Shown: in pieces, positions 1 through 6,300 of the stretch
Layout of the letters: each line of letters starts with the position of its first letter
Numbering within the stretch: position 1 is the first letter of the stretch
Assembly (NCBI GenBank): GCA_900766825.1
Contig: CAAFWU010000025.1
Location: 1-30,485, forward strand
Source of the DNA: Bacteroidales bacterium
Lineage (GTDB): Bacteria; Bacteroidota; Bacteroidia; Bacteroidales; Marinilabiliaceae
DNA length: 30,485 nucleotides
Direction: 5' to 3'
Made by a program: the position numbers and the translations under genes
The notes under the pieces: generated by a model
Database searches by the model: none
What the model saw: the letters and a program-made list of their open reading frames with translations, nothing else
What the model was told of the DNA's origin: nothing

Positions 1-565
1 ACTTGCTAATGTCGCTAAGTTTCAGCGACTCACGTTTCGATAGCGGATTATCTTTTCGCATAACCACGCCCAATTGGTCCTCAAACAGCACCATCGAATC
101 AACCTGATTTGGGCGTTTCGTTGGTTTGTAAGACATTACGCAATCCAACTCGTGGTGCTGAAGCATCAAGATCAACTCCTCCATCCGCTTATATGTTATC
201 TCAAGCTTTACGTTAGGGTAGATACTGCAAAAACGTGAAAGAACGTCGGTTGTCATGAGCGAGAAAGAATGTGTGACGCCTATGCGCAGAAAACCAAGTT
301 TCATCTCCGAGAGGTCCGTCATGGCTGCTCGGCACTCTTCAACGTCGTTTATGGTCTTCCTTGCGTAACTCATTAGGGTCTCCCCTGCTTCGGTAAGGTG
401 AACACTGTGGCTGTTCCTGTCAAAAAGGGGAACGCCTAACTCTTCCTCCAGCTGCTTTATGTTCTGGGTAAAGGCACTCTGCGTCATAAAAAGCTGGCGC
501 GAAGCCTCCGCAAAGTTAAGCGTCTCGCCAGCCTTCAGAAACAATGTGAGTTGTCTGATATCCAT
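1..565 (-). CDS. LysR-family transcriptional regulator, C-terminus cut by window edge
   Basis: The minus frame is open from an ATG at 565 to the window start, giving about 188 residues of a normally ~300-residue protein. It begins MDIRQLTLFLKAGETLNF and continues with the LysR winged-helix signature (EASRQLFMTQSAFTQNIKQL, then EEELGVPLFDR), which is the N-terminal DNA-binding domain at about residues 1-60. A linker helix and the start of the effector-binding domain follow (LRIGVTHSF; later DCVMSYKP). The ligand cannot be told from the sequence. It is the last gene after the exporter pair yjjP-yjjB on the same strand, with a 124-bp gap in which I found no clear TAnnTTTG box. It may therefore be read from the exporter operon and could regulate it, which is inference only. 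Family call is firm. Confidence 0.93.
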   Translation of the reverse strand, partial: MDIRQLTLFLKAGETLNFAEASRQLFMTQSAFTQNIKQLEEELGVPLFDRNSHSVHLTEAGETLMSYARKTINDVEECRAAMTDLSEMKLGFLRIGVTHSFSLMTTDVLSRFCSIYPNVKLEITYKRMEELILMLQHHELDCVMSYKPTKRPNQVDSMVLFEDQLGVVMRKDNPLSKRESLKLSDISK

Positions 566-689
566 TTATTTCGGGTACATTTCTTTGTGCGTCCTCAGAA
601 CTCTTCTCGTTGGGACTTGCCGTTTAATCTAAAGCTAGGAACCCATTTTTTTATAGTGGTGGAGGAATTCTAGAACGTCAGTGTCTATT

Positions 690-1157
690 CTATTCTACGT
701 GTCGGTTTGCAATTTGAATCGGAATTGTCACACCCAGCACCATTAGCACCACAATCACAGTGCAAGTCATGCTGTTCGATGTAAACAAGTAGAGTGCGTG
801 GTCAAAAACATCCTCGTTAGTATCAGACGTGAGGCACATTAGCAGACCCTCCACAGCACGGTAGGCGTACATTCCTGGAATCATAGGCAGCAACGCAGGG
901 TAGGCCAGCGACTCGGCGGGAGCATTCCAAAAACGTCCTGCCAATGGTGCGCAGACGCCAATTATTATGGCTCCAATCAAGTCGGCAGGAATAATGTTCC
1001 ATCCCATACTATGCATGAGAAAAAATCGAGTAGCATGACCTAATGCCGCCAGCAACGCACAACCCACAAAAGCCTTGATGGGCACGTTACTTATGCTGCC
1101 AAAACCTATGGCTGCCACAGCTGCAAACAGACCATCTAAGATAATATCAATATCCAT
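690..1157 (-). CDS. yjjB: ThrE_2/YjjB-type membrane subunit of a split threonine/serine (or dicarboxylate) exporter
   Basis: 155-residue, strongly hydrophobic protein with about four or five predicted membrane segments; E. coli YjjB has 157. It matches the C-terminal half (ThrE_2) of ThrE-type exporters, including the GxxxPLAGRFWNAPAESLAYPAL region followed by the conserved PMIPGMYAYRA-type loop. I chose the ATG at 1157 rather than the longer frame start at 1262. It lies 5 bp after the yjjP stop codon and starts directly with MDIDIILDGLF, the usual first helix, with a GAG-like ribosome site in the gap. In E. coli the YjjP and YjjB proteins act together, and the pair has been reported to export succinate; related ThrE proteins export threonine and serine. 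The substrate here is not determined by sequence. Confidence 0.85.
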   Translation of the reverse strand: MDIDIILDGLFAAVAAIGFGSISNVPIKAFVGCALLAALGHATRFFLMHSMGWNIIPADLIGAIIIGVCAPLAGRFWNAPAESLAYPALLPMIPGMYAYRAVEGLLMCLTSDTNEDVFDHALYLFTSNSMTCTVIVVLMVLGVTIPIQIANRHVE

Positions 1158-1162
1158 TTTTC

Positions 1163-1921
1163 TCAAAAATAGTGAATGTTCATTATTAAAATTCCCAACG
1201 ATAGACCTATGCCCAGACATATTGTTATGATGCTCGCATTTATGAAGCGGCTCACGCTGCATAGCAGATGACCATGAATAAGGTCGCTAACCGAATTGAT
1301 GTAAGGTATGCCAGGGATAAGATACAGAACGCTCGTACCCAAAGCAATATCAGGTGTCTGTGTTATGTTCAGCAAAAAGCCGCACGAGGCTATTATTGAC
1401 GACGAGCAAGCCGCAATAAGTATTGCCATTCGCATGTCCCAATGCCACGTCTTGTGCAAGGCATTCTTGAGCCAAAATCCGTTGACGGTGGCAATGAAAA
1501 CCAGCAACATAGCCATCCAGTCGCCGCCAAACAAACGGCAGAAAGATGCGTTAGCAAACCCCGTTAGTATGGTCACCAACGTTGTGTTCAGACGCTTCTC
1601 TTCCAGTATCTTGTTAAACTTCTCCTCTGCCTGAGCCAAGGTGATGTCTGTGTCGCGCACCTCCCAAGAGAGGCGACTCAGGTTCGATATAAAATTGAAG
1701 TTAAGTCCTATCTCTGGTATTCGCTGGTTGACCGTAAAAGTGTTGTCGCTCCCAATCTCCTTTACGCTCACCATAACCGAGCGAGGCAAGATGGTTATGC
1801 CAACCTCAACGCCAAATTTTTTGGCCATTCGGTAGACTGTCTTCTCGCATCGAGCCGACGAACTGCCTGCAGCCAAAATAACGGCGGCATATTGCGAGAG
1901 GAATTTAGCAATAGAATTCAT
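1163..1921 (-). CDS. yjjP: ThrE/YjjP-type membrane subunit of a split threonine/serine (or dicarboxylate) exporter
   Basis: 252-residue protein. The soluble N-terminal part carries the ThrE family signature (LAAGSSSARCEKTVYRMAKK, then FGVEVGITILPRSVMVSV, about residues 17-55). The C-terminal half has around five hydrophobic segments, starting near TTLVTILTGFANASFCRLFGGDW. It pairs with the YjjB-like gene 5 bp downstream, and together they reproduce the full ThrE architecture split over two proteins. The frame can be extended to 1957, but the ATG at 1921 (MNSIAKFLSQ) fits the family N-terminus better. It overlaps the end of the upstream small membrane protein by 17 bp, which suggests translational coupling. 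A fermentative Bacteroidales cell could use it to export an organic acid or amino acid; that role is inferred from the family. Confidence 0.85.
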   Translation of the reverse strand: MNSIAKFLSQYAAVILAAGSSSARCEKTVYRMAKKFGVEVGITILPRSVMVSVKEIGSDNTFTVNQRIPEIGLNFNFISNLSRLSWEVRDTDITLAQAEEKFNKILEEKRLNTTLVTILTGFANASFCRLFGGDWMAMLLVFIATVNGFWLKNALHKTWHWDMRMAILIAACSSSIIASCGFLLNITQTPDIALGTSVLYLIPGIPYINSVSDLIHGHLLCSVSRFINASIITICLGIGLSLGILIMNIHYF

Positions 1922-2144
1922 CGGGCTTTCGCTGTTTATATTGTTCCTCAAGTTCAATCTCCTCCTCGTCCTCGTTGTTCTGCTTCTGACCAGGGCAAGT
2001 TACCAGATAAGGATCCTCGTCGAAGGACAAGAGGCTGTGCGTGCGGTTTATCTTTCGCATCTTCTTAATGCAGCGCCACCCAAAGGTTACAACTATTGGC
2101 AGTAGAATAGATGCCAAGACTACGATTAGTTTAAAATTATCCAT
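1905..2144 (-). CDS. Small single-pass membrane protein upstream of the exporter genes
   Basis: 79-residue reading frame starting MDNFKLIVVLASILLPIVV, a convincing single membrane helix at about residues 4-22. A basic stretch (WRCIKKMRKINR) follows, giving a positive-inside cytoplasmic side, and then an acidic and hydrophilic tail (NNEDEEEIELEEQYKQRKP). I do not recognise the family. A purine-rich AAGGAC lies directly before the ATG. Its stop codon lies 17 bp inside yjjP, so the two genes are probably co-translated. It could be an accessory subunit of the exporter or an unrelated small membrane protein. Coding character is supported by the helix, the charge distribution and the overlap. Confidence 0.6.
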   Translation of the reverse strand: MDNFKLIVVLASILLPIVVTFGWRCIKKMRKINRTHSLLSFDEDPYLVTCPGQKQNNEDEEEIELEEQYKQRKPDEFYC

Positions 2145-2233
2145 GTCCTTGTTGTTTTGTATTGTTTTTAGATTTTTACCGCCGCGAAAGTATCTTAAAT
2201 AACAAGAACGAAAATGGCTTGGTATTTCAATTT

Positions 2234-2272
2234 ACTTAATGCCGCATTTTCTCACCAACTTAATGCCGCATT
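2234..2272. repeat. Tandem-spaced 15-bp direct repeat
   Basis: ACTTAATGCCGCATT occurs exactly at 2234-2248 and again at 2258-2272, so the copies start 24 bp apart with a 9-bp spacer. They lie about 90-125 bp upstream of the small membrane protein and exporter genes. They could be a regulator's paired sites or a small duplication; sequence alone does not decide. Confidence 0.6.
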
Positions 2273-2358
2273 CTGAATTTTCTTTTTGGGGTTTAGGCTA
2301 ATTTAATTTTTAGTTCTGGATGCTTTTCGAGGTTAATGAAAAACATCTGATTATGAAC

Positions 2359-2398
2359 AACAAAATAAGGCTGCGTGGCTTTGTAACCACACAGCCTG
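2359..2398 (-). terminator. Rho-independent terminator after the candidate structured RNA
   Basis: On the minus strand a 10-bp stem, GGCTGTGTGG pairing with CCACGCAGCC (one G-U pair), closes an 8-nt loop (stem arms 2387-2396 and 2369-2378). The U-rich tail TTATTTTGTTG follows. The T-rich tail is only on this strand, so the terminator serves minus-strand transcripts: the candidate RNA and/or mutT. Confidence 0.7.
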
Positions 2399-2435
2399 CA
2401 GATGAGCATATTTTAGGTATAAAAATCAAATAAGG

Positions 2436-2556
2436 AAAAAGACAAAAGAGTAGGGAGTGCACACGCTCCCATGTGGTCTCTCGCCAGCCACCCTATTAGA
2501 TAAGTCGCACACTACAAAGGCGAGGGTACGCTCCATCGCAGCAAGGCTCTTTTGTC
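2436..2556 (-). ncRNA. Candidate structured non-coding RNA, family not identified
   Basis: A GC-rich island in AT-rich intergenic DNA. Its ends pair perfectly over 10 bp: on the minus strand GACAAAAGAG (2556-2547) with CTCTTTTGTC (2450-2441), enclosing about 96 nt. Inside, CTCGCC pairs with GGCGAG to form a middle stem, and GGGAG/CTCCC makes a small hairpin on the 3' side. A perfect TAnnTTTG box (TAAATTTG, 2568-2561) sits 4-6 nt before the 5' end of the closing stem, and a U-rich run then a terminator hairpin follow. The layout (closing stem, large internal bubble with a 3'-side hairpin, terminal stem) recalls 6S RNA, but I could not match conserved 6S bases. It could also be the 3' UTR of mutT. 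I saw no SRP, tmRNA or RNase P signature. Confidence 0.45.
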
Positions 2557-2560
2557 CTTG

Positions 2561-2568
2561 CAAATTTA
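2561..2568 (-). promoter_or_regulatory. Bacteroidetes-type -7 box for the candidate RNA
   Basis: The minus strand reads TAAATTTG, an exact match to TAnnTTTG. A transcript from it would begin around 2554-2556, which is where the closing stem of the candidate RNA starts. A TTTG -33 element at the expected spacing is not evident. Confidence 0.4.
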
Positions 2569-2603
2569 ATTCAAATCATTAAAATAACTATAGCACTGTC
2601 TTA

Positions 2604-3008
2604 CTAAAGATCCCCATTCCTAATTTTCTCTACCACAATCTTATCTGCTGGCAACCACATTACCTCATCCAATTCATCCAAACCAAGCCACATTGCCGCC
2701 TCGTGTTCCAGCAGCTTTAGTTCACCATTTGCCACGTGGCACCAGTAGCAGTGCATAGTCAGATGAAACTTAGGATAGTCGTACTCCACCGTAGTAATTC
2801 GTTCACCTACAGATATCTCCGTAGCCAACTCCTCACGAATCTCGCGTCGTAGTGCCTCCTCGGCAGTCTCTCCAGTCTCCATCTTACCTCCTGGAAACTC
2901 CCACCAATCTTTCCATTCGCCATACCCACGTTGTGTTGCAAATATACGGTCCCCATCCCTTATGATGGCGGCCACCACTTCTATGCGTTTCTGACTGTTC
3001 ATTATCAT
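2604..3008 (-). CDS. mutT: MutT-like Nudix hydrolase ((deoxy)nucleoside triphosphate pyrophosphohydrolase)
   Basis: 134-residue Nudix protein, the usual MutT length. The Nudix box begins at G41 in EFPGGKMETGETAEEALRRE and continues IREELATEI. It keeps the key E47, R55, E56, E59 and E60, while the usual glycine near its end is replaced by alanine or threonine. The FATQRGYGEWKDWWEFPGGK segment is typical of MutT/8-oxo-dGTP pyrophosphatases, which cleanse oxidised nucleotides; the exact substrate is inferred. Start may be ATG 3008 or the in-frame ATG at 3002. It begins only about 10 bp after the remnant of a DUF3427 helicase gene and shares its strand with the RecQ-UvrD fusion. Its original partner was thus probably that helicase. 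Confidence 0.88.
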   Translation of the reverse strand: MIMNSQKRIEVVAAIIRDGDRIFATQRGYGEWKDWWEFPGGKMETGETAEEALRREIREELATEISVGERITTVEYDYPKFHLTMHCYWCHVANGELKLLEHEAAMWLGLDELDEVMWLPADKIVVEKIRNGDL

Positions 3009-3017
3009 CTTGTTATG

Positions 3018-3331
3018 TTACACTGCTTTAAGAAACTGTGGCAAGATAGGGTGATGCATTTTCCAGTTTATTTTCATTGGCTTGTCTCCTTTTGTGCAGG
3101 TGTAGTCCACCAAACCAAAACATACTAACGGACACGTGTTGCCATATCTACCCTTTTTATTCTCACGCACAAAGAGCAAAAACTTTCTTCATTAACCTTT
3201 TGTTCCACAAATCGTTTGCCTTTACCCTCGTGAGAATCTGTGTTTTGCAACCCTTCCATGTTGGCATCATCCATCTCATGCTTCACTCCATCGGTTATAA
3301 GATTTTCGTATATTCCTTCTGTCAGTTTCAT
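3018..3331 (-). pseudogene. Decayed remnant of a DUF3427 (SNF2/PLD-type) helicase gene
   Basis: The minus frame from ATG 3331 starts MKLTEGIYENLITDGV, resembling the N-terminus of DUF3427 helicases (GIYExLI). After about 35 residues it changes to what looks like the C-terminal DUF3427 module: EGKGKRFVEQKVNEESF, then in the +1 frame LLFVRENKKGRYGNTCPLV, CFGLVDYTCTKGDKPMK and INWKMHHPILPQFLKAV, with stop at 3018. The frame break falls on a T5 run (A5 at 3178-3182 on the plus strand), where one extra T would restore the reading. Even repaired, it would give about 104 residues instead of the family's roughly 900-1000, so a large internal deletion has removed the nuclease and helicase domains. It begins 16 bp after the stop of the 1637-residue helicase and ends 10 bp before mutT, as expected for an old three-gene operon. 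Assignment rests on remembered family motifs. Confidence 0.7.
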
Positions 3332-3346
3332 ACTTCAATTTTTTTG

Positions 3347-6300
3347 TTAGTCATTCTTTTTCATTTCCAAGTCCACAAGCAGCACAGCATATTCTTCTCT
3401 CTCACGTAAAGCATCTACAGCTTCGTTTTTGGGCCTCCATGCCACCACAAAGCGGATGTTAGCAGAGCAAACCATATAGCCTCTTGTGAGCCATATATCA
3501 AGATCTTTCATCATCTTTTTCGACAGTTGAGCCACAGGTACATTCGTTGTTGGCACACTCAGAAATTGACCATCGAAACTGAGTTCATCCCCTGCCCTAA
3601 GAGCCAAAATATCTCTTTTGCGACCCTTAAAAAAATTTAGGTTAACATCTTTGTGCGTTAGCTGAAGTGTAAGCTCGTTTGGCATAGCATACACCTCTGT
3701 GTCCATGGTGTGATAGTTAGATGTTAATGGGTTGAAAATCTGACTATTGGTGTATATAAAGAGCCGCTTTTTGCTTCTTGTCATGCCCACATACAATCGG
3801 CGCATATCTTCTTCCATTGTGTGCAGTGGAGCCGCCACGAACAAGAATACGTCATCGAACTCGCGCCCTTTGGCCTTGTGTATGGTGGACACAACCACAT
3901 CAGCGTCTGCCACATCACAAAAGTCGTCCACAGTGCTCTCGTAGACCATCTCCTTGAAGTCTGTCAGATACTTATTCTTGTTTGTTCGCTCAAAGATGCC
4001 TAAGCACTGTATCAGGTAATCTAAACTCCGTGAATTACCATACTTCTGCATTGTAGCCTCCTTGGCATGGTTCCAGACATCATCGCCAATGTATGTTGTG
4101 TTGGTATTCTGCTCAATCTGTTTTATAAAGTACCTCACTTCCGCCAAGTTGCCAAACGCAAACCCGTCCATGCTCTGAATCAGTTTGCTCTTGATGCCAT
4201 GTTTGCGTAGCAGGGCAACCATAATCAATGCCTCTTCATTTTTTTGCGTCAAAACGGCTATTGTATCACCCTTGAAGTTATTCTTTAGGATATCTGATAC
4301 AATACGCTGATACATAATTGCTGACGCACATTGCGTTATGCTCACATTTCCCTCATCTTTGCTTACTGCCACAATGGGGCTCTGCTTCATTCTGCCTCCA
4401 ATGCCCTGAACAAAAGCATTAGCAAAGGTCACCACATGTTTTGTGCTACGGTAGTTCTCTGTCATCTCTATCAATCTACCTCCCCATTCGCTAAGCAGAC
4501 TTTTCATATACCGAGAGTCCGAACCCCTAAACTCAAAAATATTTTGGTCATCGTCGCCAACGGCAATAACGCGCATGGAGTCGTTGGTCGTCATCAGTGC
4601 ACACACCAAATCATACTCCTCCTTACTCATGTCCTGTGCCTCATCGATGACCAGTACTGTCTTGCTTATTCTGTTCGGCTCCACATCGCCTTCGGCAATC
4701 ATCTGCGTTGCCCGTTGTACCACATCTTGGGCGTCCTCAAGATTCCCAATGCGCCCCAACAGGTCGAAACAATAAGAATGGAAAGTCTTGATTTCCACAT
4801 AGTGAGCTGCATTGCCAATCAACTCCAACAGCCTCAGTTTGAACTCCGTGGCCGCTGCGCGAGAGAACGTCAGCATCAGCAACTGCTCGTGCTTCACGTC
4901 CTCCATCAGCAGTAGCGAGGCCAATTTATGAACTAAAACTCGCGTCTTGCCACTGCCAGGACCTGCGGCCACTACAATCACGCGCGACTCCTTGTCCCCA
5001 ATAATCTCCATCTGTTTGGCCGATAGCTGCCCAAATAGTTTATTGTATTTGTTTTTGGTTATATTCCGCTCAATGTCAGTCTTGCGTTCGCCCCTAAAGT
5101 ACTTATGAATAAATTGGTTATAGTCCATTTGAAAGTAGTCCTTCACGTACCCAAGGGCCGCATCATAGTTTCTCACCATCAGGTTAGCATACTCACCCAC
5201 AATGTGAACTTGCTGAATCTTCTGCTTGTAGAATTCGTCCAGCATACGGTAGTCCTCCTTTTTATATTGAAGCTTGCTGTCTTTTAGCCGCTCTATGCTC
5301 ATGGGGTTGTACAGAACCATAAAACCTCCCTCCAACTTCAGTGCCCCAATAGTCGATAAGTAGAACAGAGCCTCTTCCACCTCATCCAAATCAATGTTGG
5401 CATTGGTGCTGAAGAGCAACTGCCCCCTATTCCTAAAGTCGTTCATCAGATCCACAACCGAGAACTGTACACCCTTGTTCTTGACCACATTAGCCCCTTG
5501 CTCATCTCGTTTTTCGGCTCCCATTGGCAGTCTATATAACCATTCGATGGCAAAGTTGCATATGTCCAAACGTTTCTCAAAACGTTGTATTGTCGTAGCC
5601 TTGTCTGTCACTCGCACCACCTCAATATTATGGTCCACATCTTCCGTTTTTCGTATGTAACCCTTTATTGTTAGGAAGTAAAGCAAAGTGCGAATATCCT
5701 TTTCTGTGGCTGTTGCAATGCCTCCTCGTTGAGCCTCATCATTGAGTTGTTTTAAGGTTATTGTCAACCTATCATCGGATATGAGGTTCAAAACGTACCT
5801 CTCCAAACTGTTGAATCTATTCAGCAGTTTCCTCGACCGTATTTCCGTACGCCCATCGTCCTGCAAGAAGGCCGAAATATCTTTGGAGTTAGCCAAAATT
5901 CCATCCAACCGCATCCGTTCCACAGCCGACACCACCTCATGTTTTCCAAGTCCCAGAATGTCAGCCAAATAATCAATGCGCGACTCCGCATCGCCGTCCG
6001 TTGACTTCATGGTATGCTTCTTCGAAATAAGACTCTTGATTATCCTAACAGCTGTCTCAATATCTTTATCTTCAAACAAAACCGACTCGCTGATACGTTT
6101 CCTTGCCTCCTCTACATTCTTCACCCTAATGCCCGTGGCAAAAATTTGAGGCATGTTGTTTCCTCTCTCCAAATAGCCCGCCTGTTCCAGTGCCGCAATG
6201 GCCGTTCGCACGCGAGTCTCTATATCCGCCACCGAATCGTCCCACCCAGCCTTTCTGGCAATTTCCAACGCCGAGCAACAGACCTGATTTCTGTATCGAG

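Larger units (their letters stand above)
2145..2603. other. Intergenic region between mutT and the small membrane protein gene
   Basis: 459 bp without a credible protein gene. It holds, from right to left on the minus strand, a TAnnTTTG-type -7 box (2561-2568), a GC-rich candidate structured RNA (2436-2556) and a hairpin terminator (2359-2398). Further left is a 15-bp direct repeat (ACTTAATGCCGCATT) at 2234-2248 and 2258-2272. The stretch 2281-2358 is AT-rich and I see nothing else in it. Confidence 0.6.

Noticed and set aside
2436..2556. Possible cobalamin or TPP riboswitch in the candidate RNA
   Set aside because: A GCTGG..GAGACC stretch faintly recalls a B12 box, but the rest of the consensus is missing and the gene downstream has no matching pathway.
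4331..4915. 194-residue plus-strand reading frame opposite the helicase gene
   Set aside because: It lies wholly inside the UvrD region whose helicase motifs are clear on the other strand, and its translation shows no recognisable domain.
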